Shown here in pieces: positions 32,718 to 44,150 of a stretch of DNA of 64,000 nucleotides. Within the stretch, counting starts at the first letter, position 1. Each line of letters begins with the position of its first letter. The position numbers were made by a program, and so were the translations under genes. The DNA comes from Charina bottae (taxonomy: Eukaryota > Chordata > Lepidosauria > Squamata > Charinaidae): NCBI GenBank assembly GCA_023362775.1, contig JALMGJ010000002.1, forward strand, positions 29,417,414-29,481,413. The letters run 5' to 3'. The notes under the pieces are model-generated. The model did not search any database. It had not been told where the DNA came from and worked only from the letters and a program-made list of their open reading frames with translations.

Positions 32718-33060
32718 GCTTAGACAGTTCCCCATTCACAATTATTTGTGCCTTTTGTGAAGTATATATGTCAATTTCATCCATGTAATGAAGTTCTCTT
32801 CAAAGTCCATCTCTTCCAAAATGTTAAACAGAAAATTCCAATATAAATTGTCAAAAGCTTTCTCTGCATCAAGGAATATTATAGCACCTTGCTATTCATT
32901 ATGTTGCTCCGAGTACTCTACTATACTAAGAACATTTCTAATATTGTCTCTTAATTGTCTCTTTCGTAAAAAACCACATTGTAAAACTTATAAAATGTTT
33001 TTCAGCCTTTCAGCCAAAATAATTGTGAATCTCAGGGATAATCCCAGATGGTTGATCTGA

Positions 33061-34517
33061 CATTAATCCTCTCCTCCCTTCTTTCACAGTTTTTCTTGTA
33101 GTGTCCATCTCTCTCTGCCTTACTTTAATGCAAGCAATAAGTTCATCAAAAAGAACCAACTTTTACCTATTTTTTTCCTTTTTTCTTTCTTAAATCTTGC
33201 ACTTTCACCATGATCCCTTAAAGCCTCTGTACTTCTGCTCATATAAAATCTGCACTTTTATGGCAGTCACTTATCCTTTCATTTAAGAAAGTCCACCAGT
33301 CATTTGCCCCGATAAGCCAAAAGCTAATACTTTTCCATGAAGGTACGTACTGTTTATTTAATTAATTCCCAGGAACTTAAAATAAACGAAGTTCAAAAAG
33401 CTCCCTTGGATCATTTATCCTTTTAAAATGTCTGTAATCCAAATTCTTACTGTGCTTTTTGCTGCAAGTTTTTTTTTCTTATTCTTTTTCTGTTAAATTC
33501 ATCATGGGCCTTTGGAACACTCACTGGATGGTCCTAATAAACTGCCTCCCTGAAGATCTCTTTAGCATTTAATTAGTTAATTAGTTATATTCCAAAGAGA
33601 TTTGAGAAGTGGGGTTTGGTCAGACCCAGTGTCCTTTAAAAGGTTTCACTGAGGCTTTGAGCTTGATCCTCCTTCCTCTGCTCCTGGCTGCTCTTACTCA
33701 TGAGGTGCCCGCAGACTCCTTTTGCATCCTGCAGGCTTCCTCATGAGGAGTTGCTGTCCAGAGCACATGTGGCTAATCTTCAATTCCTCCTTTCTCCAGA
33801 CAAGCTCCACAAAATCGGGCACTTCAGCAGATTGTGATTCGCACCTCGGCGTCATTTCTCCACTTTCCAAGATTCATTAGTCTGCCATTTTCCCCACCTA
33901 AAGTCCCATGTTGCCTTTGCTTAGAATAGGAGAAATATATGGCTAAAGATGTTTATCCAGGAGGGCCATTAGCCTCTTTCATATTGACAGGATTCTTGGA
34001 AAACATCCTGCTGAAATGGAACTACTTCCTGGGTCTCTGGAGAAGAAGATGATGTTGAAAATAATTTTTTGAAAACCATATTTTCACTATATTTTGAAAA
34101 GACCTTGAAAGTATATTGAATTTTATGAACTGAGCACAGTGTGTCAAAATCATGGAAGATCTTTAGACAGCGTTACTGTCAAGAAAGAGTTTGAGGGCAA
34201 CCTCTCCTTCTGCTGATTGCAAATCCTGCTCTTAGAAAGAGCCAACGATCCCTGGAAGATAAATCCAATTCAGTGGTGGAGTTTTTTCTTTATGCAATCA
34301 TGAGATTTGTTTGGATTCAATCAAATGCTCTGGTTGAACAATTATGGTGCATAACAATGGTTCATTACTTTGCACAGTGTGTAAAACATGTTCAAAATAC
34401 CATGATTATAAGAAAGCATGGTTTAGCCCAGTTCATGAACCCACACTGTAAATCATTTCCATTCAGATATTTAATCCCCCTAATTCATATATTTCCCCCC
34501 ATTTTCTTTATGTTTAG
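33061..34517. other. Remainder of V2R gene 2 intron 4
   Basis: The first 800 bp may be L1 5' UTR. The rest shows no exon or nameable repeat; the run before 34518 ends in a usable acceptor (TATGTTTAG). Confidence 0.5.
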
Positions 34518-34644
34518 AAGGCACCTTTGTCTAGGTGTACTAAAAGTTGTCTCCCAGGATACACCAAGCTCACAAGAGAGAGAGAGCCAGTTTGCTGCTA
34601 TGACTGTTCTCCATGTATGGAAGGAACAATCTCCACGCAAGAAG
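34518..34644 (+). CDS. V2R gene 2, exon 5: NCD3G cysteine-rich segment
   Basis: Starts [15 protein letters not shown] after the acceptor TTTAG (34513-34517), then [17 protein letters not shown]. Donor GAAG|GTAAGT at 34644/34645 leaves one base, phase 1. The cysteines needed for the NCD3G domain are all present. 127 nt, close to the family norm. Confidence 0.93.
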
Positions 34645-34933
34645 GTAAGTGGCTCAAGAGCAAAGAAGGAGCACCATCCAAGTACAAACCAAGCCTGATC
34701 ATGATGAACTCGCAAGCTGAATGAAGTGTGTAAAATGCTTCCATCTGCTGAGGAAGCTACCATTCTACTAACCTTACAATCAGTTTTACTTGCAAAATGC
34801 CCCATAAGCCAGACCACTCGCTTGGAGGGATGTATGGGTGACCCTGAGAGTGGAAATTTCCCTTGTGTTAGGATTACTGACAAAAGTCTTATAACAGAAA
34901 GGAGATTTCAATAGAAGAGAATATATGTAGATC

Positions 34934-35137
34934 AGGGTTGAACTGTGGAGACCTTGGTTGTCTCTGAGCTTCGCTGTTTGCTTGAAGACATTTCATTACC
35001 TGACTAGGTAACATCATCAGTGCTCCCGCTGCTGATGCTGATGATCACACTGATGATGTTACCTAGTTGGGTGATGACATATCTGCAAGCAAACAACCAA
35101 GCTCAGAAAACACCAAGGACTCCACAGAAAGATGATT
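34934..35137. mobile_element. Penelope-type palindrome with hammerhead-like cores, in V2R intron 5
   Basis: Two inverted arms of about 85 bp meet near 35035. The left arm read on the minus strand has CTGATGA, helix GTTACC-TAGTCA-GGTAAT and GAAA. The right arm on the plus strand has CTGATGA (35050-35056) and TTACC, but the GAAA box is altered to GACA. Outer ends share TGGAGACCTTGGTTG versus CAAGGACTCCACAG complementarity. No convincing TSD was found. Confidence 0.65.
34985..35022 (-). ncRNA. Hammerhead ribozyme-like core (minus strand)
   Basis: Minus-strand CTGATGA (plus TCATCAG at 35014-35020), a six-pair helix II (GTTACC with GGTAAT), and GAAA (plus TTTC, 34991-34994) followed by TGTC. These are the two invariant boxes in correct order and spacing. 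Flanking helices are supplied by the palindrome arms or are partial. Activity is not predictable by eye. Confidence 0.45.
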
Positions 35138-35437
35138 GACTTACAGGACATACATTAGAAAAATAAGCAAACCCAGCACCAAACTAACTACCAGCAAAAA
35201 GAGTCCTAAAGCACATGGTCCATGTATCTTTGCCTGGGAAGAAAAGCAGAAAAAGTGAGCTGAGATTAGCAGTCTTTTAGTTCAAGAGCCATCAGTGTGA
35301 CAAAGAAGGAATCCAGAGTAAACCCTTAATGCTCTATCATCACTCTGCTGTCCCCGTGGGTTCACTTGGTCAGGAGTTGCTGAAGAGTCATAGCCACCCA
35401 ATTCATAAGTTAGACAACAATTATTTATGTTTTTCAG

Positions 35438-36348
35438 ATGCAGCCCATTGTGAAAAGTGTCCCGATGACCAGCATTCCAATGAGAAGCGAGATCAATGTG
35501 ACCCCAACGTTATAAGCTTTCTCTCCTATCAAGAAAAGTTGGGTCTCATCCTGTCTCTCTTTGCCATTTTTTTGTCTCTAATCACTGGCTTTGTTCTAGG
35601 AATCTTCATTAAATACCGAGAAACTCCCATCGTCAAAGCCAACAACCGGGACCTCACCTACATTCTCCTGGTTTCCCTTCTCATTTCCTTCTTGACCTCC
35701 TTTCTATTCATTGGACGCCCCAAGAAAGTGACCTGCCTTCTTCGACAAACAGCCTTCAGTGTTGTTTTCTCAGTTGCTGTCTCTTCCTTACTGGCCAAGA
35801 CCATCATGGTAGTGGTGGCATTTCTGGCCACAAAGCCAGGCAGCAAGATGAGGAAATGGCTGGGGAAGAGTTTGGCCAACTCCATTGTCTTGTCCTGCTC
35901 TGGTGTTCAGGTTGGCATCTGTATCTTATGGCTGGGAATCTCTCCCCCATTTCCAGATTCCAATCTGCATTCCCAACCAGGACAGATCCTGCTGCAATGT
36001 AATGAAGGCTCAGTCACTATTTTCTATACTGCCCTTGGCTACATGGGCTTTCTGGCTGCCATCTGCTTCTTGGTGGCTTTTCTAGCCCGCAAACTTCCAG
36101 GGTCCTTCAATGAAGCAAAGTTGATCACCTTCAGCATGTTGGTTTTCTGCAGCGTTTGGGTCTCCTTTGTCCCCACCTACCTAAGCACCAAAGGGAAATA
36201 CATGGTGGCTGTGCAGATCTTCTCCATCCTGGCCTCCAGCCTGGGCTTACTGGGCTGCATCTTTTTCTCCAAATGCTACATCATCATCCTGAGACCTGAT
36301 ATGAACACCAAGGAGCATCTAATGATAAAAAACAATGATGGCTCTTGA
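35438..36348 (+). CDS. V2R gene 2, exon 6: seven-transmembrane domain
   Basis: The acceptor TTTTTCAG ends at 35437. The frame starts [11 protein letters not shown] (end of NCD3G) and is open through seven hydrophobic helices to TGA at 36346-36348, with the same loops as gene 1: [22 protein letters not shown], and L-Q-C-N-E-G-S. By eye it is about nine-tenths identical in protein to the gene 1 exon, so the two are close paralogues in tandem. AATAAA occurs only about 600 bp downstream (36944). Confidence 0.95.
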
Positions 36349-36639
36349 TTTTGGTACTTATTTTTTATAACAGTCTTAGGAAATGAAAAATAAGAGAGCT
36401 TGGAACTAGTAGCCCTTTTATATTCTAAAAACCCCTTGTTTCTCCTATGTGAGCTTTGAATTATGTTTGATATATGAAACTGATATACCAACAGGTAATT
36501 TTCTTTTAAAGCTTTATGAGTTTTCTGGAACCTATTTTGGAATGTAGTATAAAGCATCTTTGCTCAATGTAATTTTGAAATTAAATGAAAATCTATTGCT
36601 AATGATAATGAGGATTTGGCATCTTTGGTTTGGTGTGAT

Positions 36640-36680
36640 ATGTGGTGTGGTGTGGTGTGGTGTGGTGTGGTTTGGTTTGG
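36640..36680. repeat. (GTGTG/GTTTG)n low-complexity run
   Basis: GTGTGGTGTGGTGTGG units grading into GGTTTGGTTTGG just downstream of V2R gene 2. Confidence 0.85.
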
Positions 36681-37383
36681 TTTCATTTCATTTCAAATTT
36701 TTTCAAGTTTTGAGAGTATGTATTTGGGCAATTATATCCTTTGTCTAAATTATTTGCTCCTGGAATTGTTTTAAACTTTCCTCCCTCTTTTCTGATGGTT
36801 AATTTGAAAATAATGTATGCTCATATAAAGGCATTGATCCCAGCACATGTCTTTTGAATCAGGTGGAAAAGTTGAAAGAAGTTGTTATTAATATTTATTT
36901 TTAAATGCAGAGTTGCAGAAGCTTGACAGAGAGAGAGATCAATAAAAATAAACTTTTGCAGTATAAATATAGTTGCATTTATTCAAAACAACAGAACATA
37001 TTTACAGGAATCTGTTTTCAACTCAGAGACACTTACAGGCAGAAAATAACTTACATCTGAATTCCTTTTAAGGTAACAAGCATTTGAGGAATTTGGTACT
37101 AGCAGACTTTTTGGAGCCTTTCAGGTAAGAGAAAAAAATAGCTCAGTTTGTCCCTTTTAAAATGAGGCTTGTCTGAATCTTGTGACTCAGATTCTTTTTA
37201 GATCACAAAATAAAAAATACAACAGAAGTGCCTTTTTTAAAGGGACAGAATGGGGACCAGCTCATTTTCAGAGGGAAGACATGTTATACTCTTTTGTAGC
37301 AATAAAGAATATTTTGGAAGCTAACTCTCTACTTGATTTATTTAATTTATAATATATTTATAAATTTATTTAAGTTTCAATTT

Positions 37384-37545
37384 AAAGCCAATTTGGTGTA
37401 GTTGTTATGGCACAAGGCAAGAAACCAAGCGGCTGTGATTTCTAGTCCATTGTTAGGCATAAAGCCAGGTGGATGATTGTAGGCCAGTCCCTCTCTCTCA
37501 GTCCTAGGAAAAAGAAGCCAGGGGCAAACCACTTCGGAAAATCTC
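37384..37545 (+). mobile_element. tRNA-derived SINE
   Basis: A-box-like GTGTAGTTGTTATGGCA and B-box-like GATTTCTAGTCC, then AGGCCAGTCCCTCTCTCTCAG and GGCAAACCACTTC, a widespread reptile SINE body. The 3' end and TSD are unclear. Confidence 0.55.
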
Positions 37546-37859
37546 AGATTCAGTTGTAAGTAAGTTAATTACAACCTAAGATTATGAGAAGCAATGTTAT
37601 TCCCAGTCATCTAGAATGAATTATATGGTAATCCACAATAGGAGGGGACTAGTACCCATTTCAAGAAAGTGGCAGACTTTCCTTGGTGCTCCCTATTTGT
37701 AGATAACAAGAAGGTTCACATACTAGAGATACCCATTCCATCCTTAGGGTGGGGAAGTTCCTTTATTCAAAACATTTCCTTCATAATCAGCAAAGACCCT
37801 ATCGAGGTGCTCCTAACCCTTGAGAGGGATGGAATGCCAGAATAGCTTTCCTTTCAGCC
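37546..37859. other. Non-genic gap
   Basis: No frames with support and no repeat recognised. Confidence 0.5.
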
Positions 37860-38702
37860 CAAAGTAAAAGAGGAACCACACAAATGTGCTGATTGTGGGA
37901 AATGTGTTGATCAACAGGCACAGCTTGTGGTTCATCAGAGTATTCACATGGAAGAGAAGAAAAAGGTAAATGCTGAGAGCAGCAGAAATATTTTGCTGAA
38001 CATTCTACATGGGAGAAACCACATATATGTGTCTCGATGGGGGAATTGTTACATTCCATCTGTTAAGGTCACAGTACATTGCTTTAATTAAGACCATTTT
38101 GCAAGCTCAACAGCAGCATGGTGATCTTAACGATCCTCCTTTAGATGATAAAGGGACTTAGAAATAACATCTCAAAATAACCATGACCTAGCCCCAGGTG
38201 TAAGGTCACACAGCCACCTAGAAACATATTTAAGGATTCCCTTACTAACTTTGCTCAGACTGAAGAAGCTCCTTGGATAAGGAGCAAAACGTTTCCACTG
38301 AGAAAATAGAAATCCAGTTGACATGATTCAAGCTACAGACAATTCCACCTGGATGACTGAGAACCTTCATAGACAGTACATTGTTTTCTTTATCTTTCCT
38401 GAGTAACAGTAGTGGGAATATATAAACCATAATCTTGCTTAGTTTGGGGCTCTTTTGCATTCTTGTGGATAAAAGTCCTGGGATCACTGTAGTTGTATAT
38501 GCCAAGAAAAGATACTTTGTGGCATCTAGCTCTGAATGCTTTTGTTCCTTGTGTACCGAGGGCATTTTTCCCACAATAGGAAAATCACAACATTCACACT
38601 GGAGAGAGACCCATTAATTGCACTGCATGTGGAATTGTTTTTGCTAACAATCAGGTTTTAAAAGCCTTTGCAAGGCCACCCTGGAGAGAAACTGTATCTA
38701 TC
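37860..38702 (+). pseudogene. C2H2 zinc-finger relic, split by a Penelope fragment
   Basis: 37866-37955 encodes C-A-D-C-G-K-C-V-D-Q-Q-A-Q-L-V-V-H-Q-S-I-H, a complete C2H2 pattern (C-x2-C-x12-H-x3-H). After the Penelope insertion (38082-38372), 38594-38660 gives the linker H-T-G-E-R-P and then C-T-A-C-G, the start of another finger. Stops and missing fingers show the gene is dead. C2H2 arrays are often transcription factors; nothing remains to suggest targets. Confidence 0.7.
38082..38372 (+). mobile_element. Penelope-like element, extreme 3' end, with 11-bp TSD
   Basis: TSD ACAGTACATTG is at 38071-38081 and 38373-38383. The insert matches 8975-9216 of the longer Penelope copy (GCTCAACAGCAGCA, GATCCTCCTTTAGATGATAA, GAAGAAGCTCCTTGGATAAG) and extends beyond it to CCTTCATAG. 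Its hammerhead-like block has CTGAAGA and helix II intact but CAAAAC where GAAAC is expected. Confidence 0.85.
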
Positions 38703-38724
38703 CATGGAGTGTGGGAAATATTAT

Positions 38725-39378
38725 TTTAATTTTTATTTATTTATTTAACAAATTTATATGGCTGCCCACATACAAGAAGGAACTCTCGGCAGTTAACTAA
38801 AGTAAATTCACAAATACAATTATTATTTTTTAAAAAATTAAAAGATAAAGTACATAAATAATATATTAAACACCTCCATAAATCAACCACTCTGTGATTG
38901 ATCTCCATCAAGATGCTGGACAGTGCCTGGGGGGCTGGAACATGTTTTTCTGAAAGCTTTTGTGGTCAGGCCACCCATTTCTCCACAGGGATAGGAGGGG
39001 GAGGCACCATTACCAAGAAGGATTGCTTTGAACACCCTGCCAGGTGACACTGTTTCACAGCCAAATTTAGTGGGACAGGCAGAAGCCATCAGGGATAATA
39101 ACATGGCCCCATACCATTTAGGGCTTTAAAAGTGACAATCAGCTTCTTGAATTGCACTTGGAAGTCTCCTGGGAGCCAGCAGAACTCACACAGCAATAGT
39201 GTTAAATGGGTGTGCCGCGATGCACCAACTACTGTTCATGCTGCTGAATTTGGGACCAGCTGAAGCTTCTGAATGCTCTTCAAGGGCAGCCCAAGTGTAG
39301 AGCATGTTGCAATTGTCTAATCAGGAGGTGACTTAGGAATGAACAGTGCCTCCAGATCTAGGAAAGGACCAGTTGGCA
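38725..39378 (-). mobile_element. L2-like LINE 3' end (antisense)
   Basis: (ATTT)n tail, then antisense C-terminal region including CCATTTAGGGCTTTAAAAG and GACCAGCTGAAGCTTC, as in 7095-7260. Frames broken. It is the target of the following L1 insertion. Confidence 0.75.
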
Positions 39379-39649
39379 CACAAGACATGCATTTGCTTTT
39401 GTTTTTTTTATAAACTTTATTAAGATTTTAAAATACATAGTTAAAAGTTAGAAATAGAAAAAGAAATACAAATACAAAATAAAGTAAAAGAAAAGAAAAA
39501 GTGTAGTAAAGTAAGAAAAAGAAAAAGATATGAAAAATAGGTAGCTTCCAATCTATCTCTGGTCATATAATAAGATCTATCTTAAGTGCTGGTTTTTAAT
39601 ACTATATATAGAAATAATTCTTTGTCTAATATATTCTATTATATTTAAT

Positions 39650-40768
39650 CTACTCTTCAAATCCCCATGTGAGCTTCGCCCCTCCTGCATTTCGCAAATA
39701 GTCCATCAATGGTTTCCATTCTTTGAGATATTGATAATTTGAATTTTCCTTCAATAAACAAGTCATTTTATCATTTTCTGCCATATCCATCAATTTTAAC
39801 ATCCACTCTTGTACTGTTGGTATATTCTGAGTTTTCCAAAATTGTGGATAAAGAAGTCTTGCTGCTGTTATCATATATTGTATAATTCTAAGAAAATGTT
39901 TTTCTATTTGGAAGTCCAATATTCCCAATAACAATGATTCTGGTTTAAACGGAATCTGTATTTTTAATATTCTCTGCATCAATGTATGTATTTCAGTCCA
40001 AAATTTCTTTGCAATTTTACATGTCCACCCCATGTGGTAAAATGACCCCTCTTGTTTGTTACATTTCCAACAAATGTTAGAAACATTCCCATATACTGTA
40101 TTTTTGCGAGTTTCTGAGGGGTCATATACCATTGATACATCATCTTATAGAAATTTTCTTTCAAGTTATAACACAATGTGAACTTCAATCCTTTAATCCA
40201 CATATTTTCCCATTGGTGCATATGTATATTATGACCAATATTTTGTGCCCATTTAATCATACATTCTTTGACTTGTTCTTCCACTATTTCTCTTCTCAGC
40301 AATAATTTATACATTTTAGCAATTAGATGTTCATCCGTTTCACAAAGTTGTATTTCAAATTCTGATTTACTCTGTTGAAATCCAAAGTCTTTTTTATGTA
40401 GCTTAAATTTCTCTATAAGCTGCATATAGGATAGCCATTGAAATGTATATCCTTCCAAAGCAAGTTGTTCTTTTGATTTAATTTTATATTCTTCTTGTTC
40501 TTTTTTTAGCAAATCCTAATAAGTCAACCATTTATATTTATCTCTTGTTTCCGTTCTGTAGAATGCTTCTTGTGTAGAAATCCATAATGGCATCTTATAA
40601 CATAAAGTTGATCTATATTTATTCCAAATCCATATCAAAGATCTACTAATATAATGATTTTTAAAGTCCACATTTACTTTTACTATATCATACCATAAAT
40701 ATCCATGCCATCCATATCTTAAGTCAAGACCTTCTAAATTCAATATTTTTTCATTTTTTAATACAATT
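39650..40768 (-). pseudogene. L1 ORF2 C-terminal region
   Basis: Antisense frames in order: I-V-L-K-N-E-K-I-L-N-L-E-G-L, I-W-N-K-Y-R-S-T-L-C-Y-K, K-M-Y-K-L-L-L-R-R-E, and the C-terminal zinc-knuckle-like C-W-K-C-N-K-Q-E-G-S-F-Y-H-M with a final E-W-K-P-L-M-D-Y-L near the stop at 39650. Three frames are needed. The RT and endonuclease are absent. Confidence 0.85.
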
Positions 40769-40984
40769 GGAGGAGGAAATGGTAACCCACTCCAGTATCT
40801 TTGCCAAGAAAATCCCATGGACGGTATAAAAAGGCCAAAAGATATGACACTGGAAGATGAGCCCCTCAGGTTGGAAGGTGTCCAATATGCTACTGGGGAA
40901 GTGCAGAGGGCAATTCCGAGTAGCTCCAGAAAGTGTGAAGCGGCTGGGCCAAAGCCAAAAGGACGCTCAGTTATGGATGTGTCT

Positions 40985-41950
40985 GGAAGTGGAAGGAAAT
41001 TCCGATGCTGTAAAGAACAATACTGCATAGGAACCTGGAATGTAAGAACTATGAATCAAGGTAAGCTGGATGTGGTCAAACATGAGATGACAAGATTGAA
41101 CATCGACATATTGGGAATCAGCGAACTAAAATGGACAGGAATGGGCGAATTTAATTCAGGAGACCATTATATATACTACTGTGGGCAAGAATCCCTTAGA
41201 AGAAATGGAGTAGCTCTCATAGTCAATAAGAGAGTGGGAAAGGCAGTACTGGGGTACAACCTCAAAAACGACAGAATGCTTTCAGTTCAAATCCAAGGCA
41301 AACCATTCAACATCACAGTGATCCAAGTCTATGCCCCAACCACTGATGCCGAAGAAGCTGAAGTTGACCGGTTCTATGAAGACCTACAACACCTTCTAGA
41401 ACTAACAACAAAAAAGATGTCCTTTACATCATAGGGGACTGGAATGCTAAAGCAGGAAGTCAAAAAATAAATGGAATAACAGGCAAGTTCTGCCTCGGAG
41501 TACAAAATGAATCAGGACAAAGGCTAATTGAGTTTTGTCAAGAGAACACGCTGGTCATAGCAAACACTCTTTTCCAACAACACAAGAGACGACTCTACAC
41601 ATGGACATCACCAGATGGTCAATACCGAAATCAGATTGATTATATACTTTGCAGCCAAAGATGGAGAAGCTCTATACAATCAGCAAAAACAAGACCTGGA
41701 GCTGACTGTGGCTCAGATCATGAGTTTCTTATCACAAAATTTAGGCTTAAATTGAAGAACGTAGAGAAAACCACTAGACCACTCAAATATGACCTAAATC
41801 ATATCCCTTATGAATATACAGTGGAGGTGAGGAATAGATTTAAAGGATTAGTTCTGGTAGACAGAGTGCCTGAAGAACTATGGATAGAGGTTCGTAACAT
41901 TGTACAGGAGGCAGCAACTAAAACCATCCCAAAGAAAAAGAAATGCAAGT
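40985..41950 (+). pseudogene. BovB apurinic endonuclease domain
   Basis: AP-type endonuclease that nicks the insertion target. Motifs: G-T-W-N-V-R-T-M (metal-binding Asn), E-L-K-W-T-G-M (catalytic Glu region), Y-A-P-T-T-D, then after a frameshift near 41410 G-D-W-N-A-K-A-G (catalytic Asp/Asn), R-N-Q-I-D-Y-I-L and G-S-D-H-E (catalytic Asp-His). The frame ends at TAA (41950-41952) after K-K-K-K-C-K. Confidence 0.9.
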
Positions 41951-42129
41951 AAGCAAAGTGGCTGACTGATGAAGCTTTACAAATAGCTGAGGAAAGAAGG
42001 GAAGCAAAAGGCAAGGGAGAAAGGGAAAGGTATAATAACCAACTGAATACAGATTTCCAGAGAATAGCAAGGAGACATAAGAAGGCCTTCTTAAATGAAC
42101 AATGCAAAGAAATTGAGGAAAATAATAGA

Positions 42130-44145
42130 ATGGGGAAGACTAGAGATCTCTTCAAAAAAATCGGAGATATCAAGGGAACGTTTAGTGCAAAGATGGGCAT
42201 GATAAAGGACAAAAAAGGCAGGGACCTAACAGAAGCAGAAGAGATTAAGAAGAGGTGGCAAGAATACAGAGAAGAACTATACAAGAAAGATCTTAATATC
42301 CCTGATAAATACGATGGTGTGGTCACTGACCTTCAGCCGGACATCCTAGAGAGTGATGTCAACTGGGCCTTAGGAAGCATTACTAACAACAAAGCTAGTG
42401 GAGAAGACACTATCCCAGCTGAGCTATTTAAAATCCTAAAAGATGATGCTGTTAAAGTGCTGTACTCAATATGCCAACAAATTTGGAAAACTCAACATTG
42501 GCCACAGGATTGGAAAAGGTCAATTTACGTTCCAATTCCAAAGAAGGGCAATGCCAAAGAATGTTCAAACTACTGTACAATTGCGCTCATTTCACATGCT
42601 AGGAAGGTGATGCTCAAAATCCTACAAGCTAGGCTTCAGCAGCATGTGAACCGAGAACTACCAGAAGTGCAAGCTGGGTTTCGAAGAGGCCGAGGAACTA
42701 GAGATCAGATTGCCAACATTCGCTGGATCATGGAAAAAGCAAGAGAGTTCCAGAAAAAACATCTACTTCTGCTTCATTGACTACGCTAAAGCCTTTGATT
42801 GTGTGGATCACAACAAACTGTGGCAAAGTCTTAAAGAGATGGGTGTACCAGACCACCTTACCTGTCTCCTGAGAAACCTGTATGCGGGTCAAGAAGCAAC
42901 AGTTAGAACCGGACATGGAACAACCGAATGGTTTAAAATTGGGAAAGGAGTACCACAAGGCTGTATATTATCACCCTGCTTATTTGTCAGAGCACGCAAC
43001 GTGGTGCGGCCTTCTCCTTTTTCCAAGACTCCAGAGATCCACGTTCTATGCAGTAAATAGACACTTAAGCAGAGATTAGATAAAATTGCCTATTTACTTT
43101 ATGTACATACGTAGTCCAAAATACAGTCCAGTAACATCCAACACAGTTACAAATGATAACAGCAACGAGAAGGAATACAGCAATGAGAAGGAATACAGCA
43201 ACGAGAAGGAATACACAAGAAATTCTCTTCTTTTATACAAATACTGACCTATCACATTATAGGTCACTCTCATCATCTGCCACACCCAACTAAACTATAG
43301 CACCTGAAGTATGAGTCATTACTGCCACATCATACCTTCAATAATGGCTACTAATAGGATGACTTGCAGAATATTTCACTTCTCACCTAGATACATCAAG
43401 CCTCTCCAGTATAATTAATCTATCTGTAAATTCCTGGGTATATAAAAACCCCAACATTATTTAACTTATATGCAGAGTACATCATGAGAAATGCCAGGCT
43501 GGATGAATCACAAGCCGGAGTTAAGATTGCAGGGAGAAATATCAACAACCTCAGATACGCAGACGATACGACCCTAATGGCAGAAAGTGAAGAGGAACTA
43601 AAGAGCCTCTTGATGAGGGTGAAAGAGGAGAGTCCAAAAGCTGGCTTGAAACTCAACATTAGAAAAACTCAGATCATGGCATCTGGTCCCATCACTTCCT
43701 GGCAAAGAGAAGGGGAAGAAATGGAAGCAGTGACAGATTTTATTTTCTTGGGCTCCAAGATCACCGCAGACGGTGACTGCAGCCATGAAATTAAAAGACG
43801 CTCGCTCCTTGGGAGGAAAGCTATGGCAAACCTAGACAGCATATTAAAAAGCAGAGACATCACCTTGCCGACAAAGGTCCGTATAGTTAAAGCTATGGTT
43901 TTTCCAGTAGTAATGTATGGCTGTGAGAGTTGGACCATAAGGAAGGCTGAGCGCTGAATAATTGATGCTTTCGAACTGTGATGCTGGAGAAGACTCTTGA
44001 GAGTCCCTTGGACTGCAAGGAGGTCAAATCAGTCAATCCTAAAGGAAATCAACCCTGACTGCTCATTGGAAGGACAGATGCTGAAGCTGAAGCTCAAATA
44101 CTTTGACCACCTAATGCGAAGAGAGGACTCACTGGAAAAGACCCT
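42130..44145 (+). pseudogene. BovB reverse transcriptase, split by a solo LTR
   Basis: N-terminal RT: N-K-A-S-G-E-D-T-I-P-A-E-L-F; I-P-I-P-K-K-G-N; V-Q-A-G-F-R-R-G-R-G-T-R-D-Q-I. A frameshift near 42755 leads to F-I-D-Y-A-K-A-F-D (first catalytic Asp) and G-V-P-Q-G-C-I-L-S-P. The solo LTR sits directly after C-L-F; past it N-L-R-Y-A-D-D-T-T-L-M keeps the catalytic YADD (43546-43578). The frame stops at TGA 43957; C-terminal sequence (A-R-R-S-N-Q-S-I-L-K-E-I) continues to the Copia insertion. Confidence 0.92.
42985..43456 (-). repeat. Solo Copia LTR (472 bp) in BovB RT
   Basis: TGTCAGAG...CCCCAACA, flanked by 5-bp TSD TTATT (42980-42984 and 43457-43461). Removing the LTR and one TSD restores the BovB C-L-F-N-L-Y codons. 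Same family as the LTR at 13132-13582 and in the same orientation. The internal region was lost by LTR-LTR recombination. Confidence 0.95.
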
Positions 44146-44150
44146 GATGC

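Larger units (their letters stand above)
30086..33060 (-). mobile_element. L1 LINE, ORF2 RT and C-terminus (intron 4, copy b), with nested insertions
   Basis: A T-rich 3' end at about 30090 is followed by antisense ORF2. The C-terminal part runs 30660-31400. RT remains are at 31500-31740 (V-K-K-E-V-C-K-L-R-A-F-A-N-D-L-V-L-I, where the catalytic pair reads N-D) and 32780-33060 (F-L-D-A-E-K-A-F-D-N-L). Three insertions interrupt it: a Penelope palindrome (30388-30647), an L2-like 3' end (31772-32313) and a hAT MITE (32352-32717). Sequence from 33060 to about 33900 may be its 5' UTR, but this is not certain. Confidence 0.75.
18993..36348 (+). pseudogene. V2R gene 2: complete six-exon locus with one premature stop
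   Basis: A full vomeronasal type-2 receptor locus. Exons of 215, 289, 810, 228, 127 and 911 nt sum to 2580 nt, i.e. 859 residues, the usual V2R length. Every junction has GT/AG ends and matching phase (2, 0, 0, 0, 1). Domains: signal peptide, two-lobed ligand-binding domain (exons 1-4), NCD3G (exon 5), seven-helix domain (exon 6). The only lesion seen is TAA at codon 171 (24750-24752), where the family usually has an aromatic residue before Gly. Whether it is a pseudogene depends on that one base; an in-frame acceptor at 24777 could skip it. Introns are about 2.2, 3.1, 2.6, 6.1 and 0.8 kb and hold many repeats. Confidence 0.85.

Noticed and set aside
32316..32788. Ala/Arg/His-rich frames of up to 135 codons
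   Set aside because: They derive from the CpG-rich core of the hAT MITE.
40817..41028. Antisense frame of 170 codons (40516-41028) as one gene
   Set aside because: The upper part is antisense BovB and the lower part L1 ORF2; the frame crosses an insertion junction.
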